Shown: positions 8,393-18,978 of the stretch, in pieces
Layout: every line of letters starts with the position of its first letter
Position numbering within the stretch: the first letter of the stretch is position 1
Source of the DNA: Clostridia bacterium
GTDB taxonomy: Bacteria > Bacillota > Clostridia > Oscillospirales > Acutalibacteraceae
Length of the DNA stretch: 64,000 bases
Direction: 5' to 3'
Assembly: GCA_017521925.1 (NCBI GenBank)
Contig: JAFXBG010000002.1
Coordinates: 1-64,000 of the forward strand
The notes under the pieces: generated by a model
Database searches by the model: none
The model's input: only the letters and a program-made list of their open reading frames with translations
What the model was told of the DNA's origin: nothing
Position numbers and translations under genes: made by a program

Positions 8393-10066
8393 ATGCTTCT
8401 GTCAGGCTCAGATATATTAGTAAAAACTTTAATTGAGCAAGGTTGCGACACTGTTTTCGGTTACCCGGGCGGACAAATTCTCAATGTATACGACAGTCTT
8501 TACACTCATCAGAATGAGATTAACCATATCCTTACCGCCCACGAGCAGGGTGCGGCACACGCCGCCGACGGATATGCACGCACAACAGGTAAAGTCGGCG
8601 TTGTAATCTCCACCTCCGGCCCCGGGGCTACAAACCTTGTAACAGGTATTGCAACGGCTTACCTTGACTCAATTCCAATGGTTGCAATCTGTGGTAATGT
8701 CCCCACAACTCAGATAGGCTCAGACAGCTTTCAGGAGATTGACATTACGGGTGTCACTCTTCCCATAACCAAGCACAACTACTTTGTTGGCAATGTAGAA
8801 GACCTTGCAGACACAATTCGTGACGCTATCAGGCTGGCAAAATCAGGCAGACCGGGACCTGTGCTTATAGATGTGCCAAAGGATGTGCAGATTGCAAAGT
8901 GCGAGTATGAACCTCAGCCACAGGTTGAGGCGGAGAGAGCTTTTGCCGCTAAAGACATTCGCATAAATGAAGCGGCTGAGTACATCAACAAAGCAAGCAG
9001 ACCTTACATCTATTTTGGCGGCGGTGTAATAACCGCCAATGCTCAGGAAGAAATGCTGACTCTCTCTGAGAAAATCGACGCTCCCATAGGCTGCTCACTT
9101 ATGGGGCTTTCAGGTATACCAACTGATCATCCTCGTTTCTTGGGTATGCAGGGTATGCACGGACACTACGCTTCTTCAATGGCTATGCATAATGCTGACC
9201 TTATAATTTCTCTGGGTGTCAGATTTAACGACAGGGTTACAGGTAACCGCCAGAAATTCGCTACGGGTGCAAAAATTATCCATATTGACGTTGACGGCTC
9301 AGAGCTTTCGAAAACAGTAAATACCGTTTGCGGACTACGAGGAGATGTAAAGCTTACACTTGAGAAGCTTTTACCTCTTATAATTGAAAACAAAAAGCCC
9401 AAATGGCAAGAAAGAATCTTTGCTCTTAAAGCAGAGGAAGAAAACCGCCTTGATAATCGAGAAGGCCTTACACCAAGAAAAGCCATTCTTACTCTTAACA
9501 AATATTTAGGTGAGAATACCGCAGTTGCTACCGATGTTGGTCAGCACCAGATGTGGTCGGCACAGAACCTTACCTTCAAAACTCCAAGACGTTTTGTTTC
9601 AAGCGGAGGTTTAGGTACTATGGGATTTGGCTTAGGTGCGGCAATCGGTGCGGCCTTTGGTACAAAAGAAAGAAGTGTTTTAGTCACTGGCGACGGAAGC
9701 TTTGGTATGTGCCTTAATGAGCTTGCAACAGCCGTTTCCTACAATATTCCCATTGTTATTCTGATTATGAACAACGGTGTCCTTGGCATGGTTCGTCAGT
9801 GGCAGACTCTTTTTTATGAAAAGCACTATTCAAACAGCATTTTAGGCAGAAAGACTGATTTTGCGGCTCTCGCCCGAGCTTTTGGTGCAGACGGAGAAGA
9901 AGTCAGCACTCCTGAGGATCTGGACAATGCTCTTAAAAAAGCATTTGAATCAAAGGGCGTATACGTTATCGACTGCAAAATAGACAAAGACGAATTTGTC
10001 CTTCCTATGCTTCCGCCCGGCGGCAGTATGGATGACATAATTACTCAGTTGGAGGTGCAAAAGTGA
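8393..10066 (+). CDS. ilvB: Acetolactate synthase, large (catalytic) subunit
   Basis: 557 residues. Condenses pyruvate with pyruvate or 2-oxobutanoate for valine/leucine or isoleucine, with TPP, FAD and Mg2+. Visible marks: the TPP-activating glutamate in AHEQGAAHAADGYAR, the GPGATNLVTGIATAYLDS segment, and the TPP/Mg motif GDGSFGMCLNEL...MNN near 435-465. AAAAGGAGTG precedes the ATG. It starts 4 bases after ridA and overlaps the next gene, so the catalytic and regulatory subunits are probably translationally coupled. Confidence 0.95.
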   Translation: MLLSGSDILVKTLIEQGCDTVFGYPGGQILNVYDSLYTHQNEINHILTAHEQGAAHAADGYARTTGKVGVVISTSGPGATNLVTGIATAYLDSIPMVAICGNVPTTQIGSDSFQEIDITGVTLPITKHNYFVGNVEDLADTIRDAIRLAKSGRPGPVLIDVPKDVQIAKCEYEPQPQVEAERAFAAKDIRINEAAEYINKASRPYIYFGGGVITANAQEEMLTLSEKIDAPIGCSLMGLSGIPTDHPRFLGMQGMHGHYASSMAMHNADLIISLGVRFNDRVTGNRQKFATGAKIIHIDVDGSELSKTVNTVCGLRGDVKLTLEKLLPLIIENKKPKWQERIFALKAEEENRLDNREGLTPRKAILTLNKYLGENTAVATDVGQHQMWSAQNLTFKTPRRFVSSGGLGTMGFGLGAAIGAAFGTKERSVLVTGDGSFGMCLNELATAVSYNIPIVILIMNNGVLGMVRQWQTLFYEKHYSNSILGRKTDFAALARAFGADGEEVSTPEDLDNALKKAFESKGVYVIDCKIDKDEFVLPMLPPGGSMDDIITQLEVQK

Positions 10067-10569
10067 ACAGATACACAGTAGCAATACTTGTTAAAAACCA
10101 GTTTGGAGTTCTTAACAGGCTTACAAGTATGTTTCGCAGACGACAGTTTAACATAAACTCTCTTACCGCAAGTGAAACCGAATCAAATAAGTATTCGAGA
10201 ATCACATTCAGCTTTGACGGCGAAGAAGAAAACAAAAAGCAGCTTATAAATCAGCTTTATAAACTGCCCGATGTTTGCTCCATTAAAGAACTCAGTGACG
10301 AAAACTCTGTAAAATGCGAGCTTATGATGATTAAAATGAAAAACTCATCTTCCACCCGACCCGACATTTATGCGGCAGCAGAGGCTTTTTCGGCAGAAAC
10401 CATTGACTATTCCCGAGATTCCTTTGTGCTTCGCCTTATTGGTCAGGGCAGTAAGCTTGACGATTTCATAACACTTATGAAAGACTTTGAAATTTTAGAA
10501 ATCTGCCGTACAGGTACCGCTTCCCTTGAAAAAGGCGGCTCCGTTTTAAGGCAGGCAATCAATTTATAA
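10063..10569 (+). CDS. ilvN: Acetolactate synthase, small (regulatory) subunit
   Basis: 168 residues. N-terminal ACT domain (YTVAILVKNQFGVLNRLTSMF, RRQFNINSL) and a C-terminal regulatory region ending GTASLEKG, the usual layout of the valine-sensing subunit. The start is a GTG that overlaps the ilvB stop (GTGA), with GGAGGTGC just upstream. It stabilises the large subunit and confers feedback inhibition. ilvC follows after 21 bases. Confidence 0.92.
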   Translation: MNRYTVAILVKNQFGVLNRLTSMFRRRQFNINSLTASETESNKYSRITFSFDGEEENKKQLINQLYKLPDVCSIKELSDENSVKCELMMIKMKNSSSTRPDIYAAAEAFSAETIDYSRDSFVLRLIGQGSKLDDFITLMKDFEILEICRTGTASLEKGGSVLRQAINL

Positions 10570-11607
<1,038 letters not shown>

Positions 11608-11616
11608 GGTGATATT

Positions 11617-13272
11617 ATGTCAAAAGAAAATGTAGTAAAAGGAGTACATAATGCTCCGCACCGCTCGCTATTTCACGCTCTGGGACTTACAGAAGAAGAG
11701 CAATCAAGACCGCTTATCGGCATAGTAAGCTCGTATAACGAAATTGTGCCGGGGCATATGAATCTTGACAAAATCGTAGACGCTGTAAAACTGGGCGTAG
11801 CAATGGCAGGAGGAACACCCATAGTGTTCCCTGCTATTGCGGTGTGCGATGGTATTGCAATGGGTCACAAGGGAATGAAATACTCTCTTGTTACCCGTGA
11901 CCTTATTGCAGACTCTACCGAAGCAATGGCACTTGCCCACGGCTTTGACGGCCTTGTGATGGTGCCTAACTGCGACAAGAATGTCCCCGGACTTTTAATG
12001 GCGGCAGCAAGGGTAAATATTCCCACAGTTTTTGTCAGCGGCGGCCCTATGCTTGCAGGCAAAATTGATGGGCATAAAACAAGTCTTTCAAGTATGTTTG
12101 AGGCTGTTGGTGCTTTTGGTGCAGGTAAGATAAGTGAAGAAAAGCTCTACGAATATGAGTGCAAAGCTTGTCCAACCTGTGGCTCCTGCTCAGGTATGTA
12201 TACTGCAAATTCTATGAACTGCTTAACTGAGGCCTTGGGCATGGGACTGAAAGGCAACGGCACAATCCCTGCGGTATACTCAAGAAGAATTGAGCTTGCA
12301 AAGAAGGCAGGTATGGCGGTTATGGAGATGCTCAGACGCGACATCCGCCCACGGGATATTATGACAAAGGAAGCTTTGATGAACGCTCTTACCGTTGATA
12401 TGGCTCTGGGTTGTTCTACAAACTCTATGCTTCATCTTCCTGCTATTGCACACGAATGCAACGTGGAGCTTGACCTTGACATTGCAAATGAAATCAGCAA
12501 AAAAACACCAAACCTTTGTCACCTTGCCCCTGCAGGCAGGACATATATGGAAGATTTAGACGAGGCAGGCGGTGTGTATGCGGTTATGAATGAGCTTAAT
12601 AAGAAAGGCTTGCTTAATACCAACTGCATAACCGTAACAGGCAAGACAGTAGGCGAAAATATTGCAGACTCCGTTAATCTTAACCCTGAGGTTATCCGAC
12701 CCATTGATAACCCTTATAGCGAAACAGGCGGCATTGCCGTGCTTAAAGGTAACCTTGCATCTGAGGGCAGTGTGGTTAAGCGTTCTGCCGTATCTGATAA
12801 AATGCTTGTATTCGAAGGTAAAGCAAAGGTTTTCGACTCTGAAGAAGAAGCACAGGCGGCAATCAACGCAGGCAAAATTCAAGCAGGCGATGTTGTTGTT
12901 ATTCGTTACGAAGGTCCTAAAGGCGGCCCGGGTATGAGAGAAATGCTCAGCCCTACATCCGCCATTATGGGTATGGGGCTGGGAGAAAGTGTTGCACTTA
13001 TTACCGACGGCAGATTCTCTGGTGCAACAAGAGGTGCCTGTATTGGTCATGTCACTCCTGAGGCAGCTTCAGGCGGAGCAATCGGCATTGTAAAGGATGG
13101 CGATATTATCAGCATAAACATTCCCGAAAACACCATTGAGCTTAAGGTTGACGAAACAGAATTTAATGAGCGTATGAAAAATTTCTCTCCCAAGAAAAAG
13201 GAGCTTTCAGGCTACTTAAAAAGATATGCCGCCCTTGTTTCGGGCGGAGCAAAGGGAGCTATACTTAACTAA
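11617..13272 (+). CDS. ilvD: Dihydroxy-acid dehydratase
   Basis: 551 residues, the typical length. Dehydrates dihydroxy acids to 2-oxo acids using an Fe-S cluster; the cluster cysteines are in [10 protein letters not shown] and [10 protein letters not shown], and the C-terminal GRFSGATRG motif is present. It is the last gene of the operon, 9 bases after ilvC, and is followed at once by a bidirectional terminator. No leuABCD or ilvE is in the window, so leucine synthesis and the final transamination must be encoded elsewhere. Confidence 0.96.
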   Translation: MSKENVVKGVHNAPHRSLFHALGLTEEEQSRPLIGIVSSYNEIVPGHMNLDKIVDAVKLGVAMAGGTPIVFPAIAVCDGIAMGHKGMKYSLVTRDLIADSTEAMALAHGFDGLVMVPNCDKNVPGLLMAAARVNIPTVFVSGGPMLAGKIDGHKTSLSSMFEAVGAFGAGKISEEKLYEYECKACPTCGSCSGMYTANSMNCLTEALGMGLKGNGTIPAVYSRRIELAKKAGMAVMEMLRRDIRPRDIMTKEALMNALTVDMALGCSTNSMLHLPAIAHECNVELDLDIANEISKKTPNLCHLAPAGRTYMEDLDEAGGVYAVMNELNKKGLLNTNCITVTGKTVGENIADSVNLNPEVIRPIDNPYSETGGIAVLKGNLASEGSVVKRSAVSDKMLVFEGKAKVFDSEEEAQAAINAGKIQAGDVVVIRYEGPKGGPGMREMLSPTSAIMGMGLGESVALITDGRFSGATRGACIGHVTPEAASGGAIGIVKDGDIISINIPENTIELKVDETEFNERMKNFSPKKKELSGYLKRYAALVSGGAKGAILN

Positions 13273-13276
13273 AAAA

Positions 13277-13312
13277 GAAACGAGAGGTTCAAGTACTGAA
13301 TCTCTCGTTTTC
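13277..13312 (+). terminator. Bidirectional terminator between ilvD and the LysR gene
   Basis: ACGAGAG.TTCA pairs with TGAA.CTCTCGT, with an A-run before and TTTT after. It can serve both convergent genes. Confidence 0.85.
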
Positions 13313-13315
13313 CGC

Positions 13316-14206
13316 TTAGTCTGAAAATTCTTCTCTTTTAACATAGTCAATAAATGTTCGCAAGCTTTTTGACATCCATTTGTTTTTGTGATAAATAAGC
13401 TGCTTCCATATCTCAATATTCATATCACAGACATCAAGATAGCAAAGCTTACCCGACTTAATTAAGGGTTTTGTTACAAAATCGGGAAGGTAAGAAATCA
13501 GATTGCTCTCAGCAACTAAGGACGTGATAATATCTGTTCGTCCGATTTCAAGAACAGGGGTTATCTCCAAAGACCTTTTGGCAAGCTCTCTGTCGAATAC
13601 GCGGCGGTAGCCTTGACCACATTCGGTTAACACAAAAGGCTCGTTAATAATATCTTTAATAGAAAGGCTCCTAAGCCCTTCAAACCTTGATTCCGAGGCG
13701 GCAACAAAGTGCATGGGAAGCTGTTGTTCCTTAGCAATGATGTAATCTTTATTGTATAAACGATGGTCAAGCGTCATAATAACATCTGCTTCGTTGTGGT
13801 CAAGCATATCAAGCATGACTCCTGAATCGCCTGTGGTAAAGCGAATAGAAATATCGGGGTATTTTCTGTGAAAATCCAAGTAGTGAGCAGTGAGCATTTC
13901 TTCACAAACCGAGTCCGGGGTTACCACATGAATATGGCCGCTGTAGGTTTTGTCCTCTTTAAGATTTTCTTTGAACTCCTCTTCCAAAGCACAAATCTGA
14001 TGAGCATAAGAAATAAGCTCTCGCCCACGCTCAGTAAGAGTTATGGTGTGGTTTATTCTTTCAAACAAAAGACACCCAAGCTCATCTTCAAGCTGCTTTA
14101 TCTGAAAAGAAACCGTAGATTGTGAATAGCCAAGCAGGGCTGCCGCCTTTGTAAAGCTGCCAAGCTCTGCTACGTTAATAAATGTTACTAAATTTCTCAG
14201 TTCCAT
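13316..14206 (-). CDS. LysR family transcriptional regulator
   Basis: 296 residues. N-terminal winged HTH (about 1-60; FINVAELGSFTKAAALLGYSQ, VSFQIKQLEDELG) and a periplasmic-binding-like effector domain. The start at MELRNLV is chosen because GAAGGCG precedes it and the family HTH begins there; the longer frame adds 35 unrelated residues. It is divergent from an ABC uptake operon, the normal position for a LysR regulator of its neighbour, so control of that transporter is likely. The effector is unknown. Confidence 0.85.
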   Translation of the reverse strand: MELRNLVTFINVAELGSFTKAAALLGYSQSTVSFQIKQLEDELGCLLFERINHTITLTERGRELISYAHQICALEEEFKENLKEDKTYSGHIHVVTPDSVCEEMLTAHYLDFHRKYPDISIRFTTGDSGVMLDMLDHNEADVIMTLDHRLYNKDYIIAKEQQLPMHFVAASESRFEGLRSLSIKDIINEPFVLTECGQGYRRVFDRELAKRSLEITPVLEIGRTDIITSLVAESNLISYLPDFVTKPLIKSGKLCYLDVCDMNIEIWKQLIYHKNKWMSKSLRTFIDYVKREEFSD

Positions 14207-14258
14207 CTTGTCGCCTTCTACATCTAATTTTTCGATAGATAATATCAATATCATTTGT

Positions 14259-14286
14259 TTGACTAATGTTTGATATATTATATAAT
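14259..14286 (+). promoter_or_regulatory. Promoter of the ABC uptake operon
   Basis: TTGACT (14259-14264), 16 bp, TATAAT (14281-14286). The AT-rich imperfect dyad upstream (14233-14252, GATAATATCAATATC) is where a LysR site would be expected. Confidence 0.65.
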
Positions 14287-14359
14287 GAACACAAGAAAAA
14301 AGCAAGGTCATAGCAGAAATTATTCTATGATTTTGAACTAAAATTAAGGAGATATAATT

Positions 14360-15337
14360 ATGAAGAAAGCATTATCCCTCGTTTTGGCACTTATTATGTG
14401 CGTTGGTTGTTGTTTTGCATTTTCTGCTTGCGGCACCGACCCCTCAGCAGATGGCAAGTATAAGATTGGTATTGTTCAGCTTGTTGAGCACGTTGCACTT
14501 GACGCTGCAACAGAAGGCTTCAAGCAGGCTGTTATCGACGAGCTTGGCGAAGATAATGTTGAGTTCGATTTTCAGAATGGCCAGAACGACCCCAACACCT
14601 GTTCTACCATTGCTAATCAGTTTGTATCAAACAATGTTGATTTGATTATGGCAAACGCTACACCTGCTCTTCAGTCAGCGGCGGCTGCTACAGGTGAAAT
14701 TCCAATTCTTGGCACATCAGTAACCGAATACGGCGTTGCACTTGAAATTAAAGATTTTAGCGGTACAGTAGGCGGCAATATCTCGGGCACATCTGACCTT
14801 GCTCCTCTTGATAAGCAAGCTGAGATGATCACAGAGTGGTGTCCCGACGCAAAAGCAGTTGGTCTTCTCTACTGCTCAAAGGAAGCTAACAGCCAGTATC
14901 AGGTTGATGTTGTAAAAGCAGAACTTGAAGCAAAGGGCCTTACCGCTACTCTGTATCCCTTCACAGATTCCAACGACCTTGCTCAGATTTGTACCACTGC
15001 TGCTGACAACTGCGATGTAATCTATGTTCCTACTGATAACACAGTAGCTGAGAACACCGGTATCATTGACAACATCTGCGAGCCTAAGAAGATTCCAGTA
15101 ATCGCAGGCGAGGAGGGTATTTGCTCAGGTTGTGGTATTGCAACACTTTCCATCAGCTACTATGACCTTGGCTACACAACCGGTAAAATGGCTGTTAAGA
15201 TTCTAAGAGACGGTGCTGATATATCCACAATGCCCATCGAATATGCTGAGAAGCAGACTCCCAAATACAACAAACAGAACTGCGAAGCTTTAGGCATTAC
15301 ACCTCTTGAGGGCTACGAGTCTATTGAGGCAAACTGA
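14360..15337 (+). CDS. ABC transporter substrate-binding lipoprotein (COG2984 type)
   Basis: 325 residues. Lipoprotein signal peptide with the acylated cysteine at C24 (FSACGTD), then a type I periplasmic-binding fold of the ABC_sub_bind family (IGIVQLVEHVALDAATEGF, LIMANATPALQSA). Relatives include TrpX-like proteins, several of which bind aromatic amino acids, but the ligand cannot be read from sequence. AAGGAGAT precedes the ATG. A hairpin separates it from the permease and ATPase genes, consistent with higher expression of the binding protein. Confidence 0.9.
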   Translation: MKKALSLVLALIMCVGCCFAFSACGTDPSADGKYKIGIVQLVEHVALDAATEGFKQAVIDELGEDNVEFDFQNGQNDPNTCSTIANQFVSNNVDLIMANATPALQSAAAATGEIPILGTSVTEYGVALEIKDFSGTVGGNISGTSDLAPLDKQAEMITEWCPDAKAVGLLYCSKEANSQYQVDVVKAELEAKGLTATLYPFTDSNDLAQICTTAADNCDVIYVPTDNTVAENTGIIDNICEPKKIPVIAGEEGICSGCGIATLSISYYDLGYTTGKMAVKILRDGADISTMPIEYAEKQTPKYNKQNCEALGITPLEGYESIEAN

Positions 15338-15361
15338 TTACATCAAATATACATACACTTC

Positions 15362-15394
15362 AGCCGGAGGAATTTTAATTTCTCCGGCTCTTTC
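15362..15394 (+). terminator. Intercistronic hairpin after the binding-protein gene
   Basis: AGCCGGAG (15362-15369) pairs with CTCCGGCT (15382-15389), followed by CTTTCCC. The weak U-tract suggests partial termination or 3' end protection rather than a full stop. Confidence 0.6.
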
Positions 15395-15422
15395 CCTAAT
15401 CTAATGACAAAGGTGAACTGAC

Positions 15423-16358
15423 ATGGAAATTTTACTTCAGCTTTTTAATGCTCTGCCCGGCTCTGTTTCTCAGGGACTTATATGGGGCATAATGGCTATT
15501 GGCGTTTACATTACATATCGAATTCTTGATATTCCCGACCTAACGGTTGACGGCTCCTTTGCAACAGGCGGTGCCGTTGGTGTTATGCTTATTTTAGGCG
15601 GTTGCAACCTGTGGCTTGCGATGTTGCTTTCATTTATTGCAGGACTTCTGGCAGGTGCCATTACAGGACTTTTACACACACTTATGGGTATCCCCCCTAT
15701 TCTTGCGGGTATTCTTACTCAGCTTTCCCTTTACTCCATTAACCTTAAAATAATGGGCAAGGCTAACCAATCGGTAAATGTTAATAACACCGACCTTCTT
15801 GTTTCTCTGCGTTGGGTAAAGGAATTTGCTTTTCACAACCCCCTTATTACCGTAGGCATTGTTCTTATAGTTCTTATTGCAGTGCTTTACTGGTTCTTCG
15901 GCACAGAAATGGGAAGTGCTATTCGTGCCACAGGCTCTAACCTTAATATGAGCCGTGCGCAGGGTATCAACACAAGCTTCAACAAAGTTCTTGGTATTAT
16001 GCTTTCAAACGGACTTGTTGCTTTTTCCGGTGCATTTCTCGCTCAGTATCAGGGCTTTGCTGATGTTAAAATGGGTCAGGGTGCTATTGTTATCGGTCTT
16101 GCGGCGGTTATTATCGGCGAAGCACTCTTTGGCAAAATCTTCAGAAATTTCGCACTTAAGCTTTTGTCTGTTGCACTTGGCTCTATAATTTACTACATCG
16201 TTATCCAGGCGGTTATTACCTTGGGATTCGACGCAAACCTCTTAAAGCTTCTCTCGGCCACCATTGTTGCAATCTTTCTTGCTATTCCCTACTGGAAAAG
16301 AAAGTATAACGAAAACCACGTTAAAGGTTCAAAGAAAGGGGATAAAATAAATGCTTGA
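15423..16358 (+). CDS. ABC transporter permease (COG4120 type)
   Basis: 311 residues, about eight or nine membrane helices, of the branched-chain permease superfamily. It opens with a LPGSVSQGLIWGIMAIGVY segment and carries DLTVDGSFATGGAVG, a hallmark of the TrpY/COG4120 group. It partners the upstream binding lipoprotein and the downstream ATPase, whose start overlaps it by 8 bases. AAAGGTG precedes the ATG. Confidence 0.88.
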   Translation: MEILLQLFNALPGSVSQGLIWGIMAIGVYITYRILDIPDLTVDGSFATGGAVGVMLILGGCNLWLAMLLSFIAGLLAGAITGLLHTLMGIPPILAGILTQLSLYSINLKIMGKANQSVNVNNTDLLVSLRWVKEFAFHNPLITVGIVLIVLIAVLYWFFGTEMGSAIRATGSNLNMSRAQGINTSFNKVLGIMLSNGLVAFSGAFLAQYQGFADVKMGQGAIVIGLAAVIIGEALFGKIFRNFALKLLSVALGSIIYYIVIQAVITLGFDANLLKLLSATIVAIFLAIPYWKRKYNENHVKGSKKGDKINA

Positions 16359-17151
16359 TATAATTGACGTAAGAAAAACCTTTAACCCCGGAACCATTAA
16401 CGAAAAGAAAGCCTTAAACGGCATAAACCTTCATTTGGATGAAGGGGATTTCGTAACAGTTATCGGCGGTAACGGTGCAGGTAAATCCACAATGCTCAAT
16501 ATGATTGCAGGTGTTTACCCTGTGGACTGCGGCAGTATTGTGATTGACGGAATTGACGTTACAAGACTTCCCGAGTATAAACGAGCCAAGTATTTAGGCA
16601 GAGTTTTTCAGGACCCTATGACAGGTACTGCGGCTGATATGCAGATTGAAGAAAACTTAGCCCTTGCCGCACGCAGAGGCAAAAAAAGAACCTTGCGTTC
16701 AGGCATTACAAAAAAAGAACGAGCAGAGTACAAAGAGCTTCTGAAAGTTCTTGACTTAGGCCTTGAGGACAGGCTAACCGCAAAAGTAGGACTTCTCTCA
16801 GGCGGTCAGCGTCAGGCTCTGACTCTCCTTATGGCAACTCTCAACAAGCCTAAAGTATTGTTACTTGACGAGCATACCGCAGCCCTTGACCCCAAAACTG
16901 CAAAAAAAGTTCTTGATATTACAGAAGAAATAGTTGAAAAAAACAACCTTAAAACAATTATGATTACGCACAATATGGCAGACGCCATAAGAGTAGGCAA
17001 CCGTCTGATTATGATGCACGAAGGCAGAATTGTGGTTGATGTTAAAGGCGAAGAAAAGAAAAAGCTTACCATTGACCAGCTTCTCCAGATGTTCGAGGCA
17101 TCCAGCGGTAGTCAGTTCACCAGTGATAAGGTTATGCTTTCAACTAACTAA
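16351..17151 (+). CDS. ABC transporter ATP-binding protein (COG1101 type)
   Basis: 266 residues with a complete nucleotide-binding domain: Walker A GGNGAGKST (about 46), signature LSGGQRQAL (about 150), Walker B VLLLDEHTAALDP and switch histidine in MITHNM. Walker B ends in DEHTAALD instead of DEPTSGLD, a feature of the COG1101 family. It energises uptake by the two upstream proteins. GGGG precedes the ATG inside the permease gene. Confidence 0.9.
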   Translation: MLDIIDVRKTFNPGTINEKKALNGINLHLDEGDFVTVIGGNGAGKSTMLNMIAGVYPVDCGSIVIDGIDVTRLPEYKRAKYLGRVFQDPMTGTAADMQIEENLALAARRGKKRTLRSGITKKERAEYKELLKVLDLGLEDRLTAKVGLLSGGQRQALTLLMATLNKPKVLLLDEHTAALDPKTAKKVLDITEEIVEKNNLKTIMITHNMADAIRVGNRLIMMHEGRIVVDVKGEEKKKLTIDQLLQMFEASSGSQFTSDKVMLSTN

Positions 17152-17211
17152 ACCATAAAATCAGACATGATTTTGAAGTCCTCAGAATTATGTTCTGCAA
17201 GCTTAATACTC

Positions 17212-17249
17212 AAACAGGCTGCCTCAAATGAGCCAGCCTGTTTTTTTTA
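17212..17249 (+). terminator. Terminator of the ABC uptake operon
   Basis: ACAGGCTG.CTCA pairs with AG..AGCCTGT, followed by eight T. It is 60 bases after the ATPase stop. Confidence 0.85.
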
Positions 17250-17300
17250 TATTATTATACGTCTGATGATTTCTGTTAACGATATGATGATTTTATCGTA

Positions 17301-17514
17301 TTACAGAATATCAATATATTCTCCGTTTAATGCCTTATTCATACTTCTTACTGCACAGAATTTTCCGCACATAGAGCAACTATCCTCCTGTTCAGGAGCT
17401 CGGCTATCGCGGATTTCATCTTCTGTTCTATATTCTTTTTTTAGCAACTGCCTTCATTTCAGGGGCGATGATACCACGTTTTGCTGCATCCATTTGTGTT
17501 TTGTAATTTCTCAT
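17301..17514 (-). pseudogene. thiC: Internally deleted thiC remnant
   Basis: Starting at the ATG at 17514 (GGAAG upstream) the frame reads MRNYKTQMDAAKRGIIAPEM then KAVAKK, the N-terminus of ThiC. It then jumps to [20 protein letters not shown] and [18 protein letters not shown], the ThiC C-terminus with its CX2CX4C cluster motif, ending at 17301. Roughly 350 internal codons are missing. At the joint a run of seven A (17436-17442, T on the plus strand) shifts the frame by one; with six A the product would be a continuous 70-residue peptide. As it stands the first frame stops at 17428. HMP-P synthase activity is impossible. It lies 25 bases after thiD, where the last operon gene would be. Confidence 0.85.
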
Positions 17515-17538
17515 TCTTTTTCTTCCATTCAAACAATT

Positions 17539-18978
17539 TTATTCGGCAAAGGATGAATTTAAGTCAAAATTGTGCATTATCGGACCTGAGCCTTGTCCTA
17601 AATCAAGCTGAGCAGACAAAGAACCAGAGATATAGTCCTTTGCTCTTTGAACAGAGGCAGCAAGGTCAAATCCTTTTGCAAGGTTTGAAGCAATTGCCGA
17701 CGACAATGTACAGCCTGTGCCGTGGGTGTTGGGGTTAGATATTCGTTTGCCTTCAAACCACATCATCTCACCCTTTGTATAAAGCAGGTCATTGGCGTCA
17801 TTGACGCTGTGACCGCCTTTAAGAAGAACTGAACAATTATATGTGTCCCCTATATATTTTGCAGCACTCATCATGTCTTCTTTGTTTCTGATACTAAGAC
17901 CTGACAAAACCTCGGCTTCGGGTATATTCGGGGTTACAAGAGTTGCCAGAGGAAGTAGTTTTTCAATAAGAGTTTTAACGACGTCTGTCTTCATTAATGC
18001 TGAGCCTGAGGTTGCAACCATCACGGGGTCTACAACCACATTTTTGGCTTTGTAATAGCTTAATCTTTCTGCAATAACACTGATAAGTTCTGAGGAAGAT
18101 ACCATTCCTATTTTTACTGCATTGGGGTATATATCCTCAAATACAGCGTTAAGCTGTTCTTTTAAGAACTCAGGCGAAGACTTAACAATAGCTCTGACAC
18201 CCATTGTGTTTTGTGCGGTCAGTGCAGTAATAGCACTCATGGCATAAACACCATTCATTGTCATGGTTTTGATGTCTGCCTGAATACCTGCACCACCGCT
18301 TGAATCAGAGCCTGCAATAGTCAGAACGGTTTTCATTTGTGTAGTAAAGTTAAAGCTGTTGTAATCGGAAATATAGTAATCAGCATTTGCTTTCATCATC
18401 ACCTGGTTTTCTTCGTGTTTATCGAAAACACCAGCTACCTTAAAGCCATCGTTTTTAGCGGTCATAAGTGCGTAAAAAGCGTCCTCAAAAACAATTGTAT
18501 CTTCCCTACTGGTTCCCAAATAATCAAGAGCCTTGCGGTATATGTGAGGTTCTTTTTTACTGTGGCCAACCTCGGAAGTTGTGAATATTTCGGTAAAATA
18601 TCCACGTACACCTAACCTCTCAAGAACCTCATCAACCAAGTCTTTGTCCGTTAAGGTTGCAACGCACATATTTACACCCTTTGAATAAAGCTTTTCTAAA
18701 AAATCAGCCACGCCCGACTTTAAGGCTACTTTTTCTCTATAAATTTCTGCGACCATACTGTTTATGCCATTTACTATTTCTTCTACAGAAAGAGTTATAT
18801 CGTAATGCTTTTGATAATACTCTGCCGCTTGCTCAAGTGTAAATGTAGCAAAAGTGTCACTCAAGTTTTCCTTTGGCTCTTTACCAAGACTTTTTAAATA
18901 ATCCTCGCCAAAAGTATCCCAGATGAACATTGAATCCACAAGGGTTCCATCAAAATCAAATATTGCACCTTTCAACAT
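17539..18978 (-). CDS. thiD: HAD phosphatase fused to HMP/HMP-P kinase ThiD
   Basis: 479 residues in two parts. Residues 1-215 are a HAD hydrolase (DFDGTLVDS with the nucleophile Asp, TLTD, GHSKKEPHIY, FEDAFYALMTAKNDG). Residues 216-479 are ThiD (VLTIAGSDSSGGAGIQADIKT; PNIPEAEVLSG; anion-hole GTGCTLSSAIA). ThiD phosphorylates HMP to HMP-PP. The HAD half may dephosphorylate a thiamine-pathway phosphate, but this is inference. The start overlaps the thiE stop (ATGTTGA). With thiC broken, HMP kinase activity becomes the entry point for salvaged pyrimidine. Confidence 0.92.
   Translation of the reverse strand: MLKGAIFDFDGTLVDSMFIWDTFGEDYLKSLGKEPKENLSDTFATFTLEQAAEYYQKHYDITLSVEEIVNGINSMVAEIYREKVALKSGVADFLEKLYSKGVNMCVATLTDKDLVDEVLERLGVRGYFTEIFTTSEVGHSKKEPHIYRKALDYLGTSREDTIVFEDAFYALMTAKNDGFKVAGVFDKHEENQVMMKANADYYISDYNSFNFTTQMKTVLTIAGSDSSGGAGIQADIKTMTMNGVYAMSAITALTAQNTMGVRAIVKSSPEFLKEQLNAVFEDIYPNAVKIGMVSSSELISVIAERLSYYKAKNVVVDPVMVATSGSALMKTDVVKTLIEKLLPLATLVTPNIPEAEVLSGLSIRNKEDMMSAAKYIGDTYNCSVLLKGGHSVNDANDLLYTKGEMMWFEGKRISNPNTHGTGCTLSSAIASNLAKGFDLAASVQRAKDYISGSLSAQLDLGQGSGPIMHNFDLNSSFAE

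Noticed and set aside
17167-17556. 129-codon plus-strand frame after the ABC operon
   Set aside because: It is antisense to the thiC remnant and thiD end, and its start overlaps the transporter's terminator.
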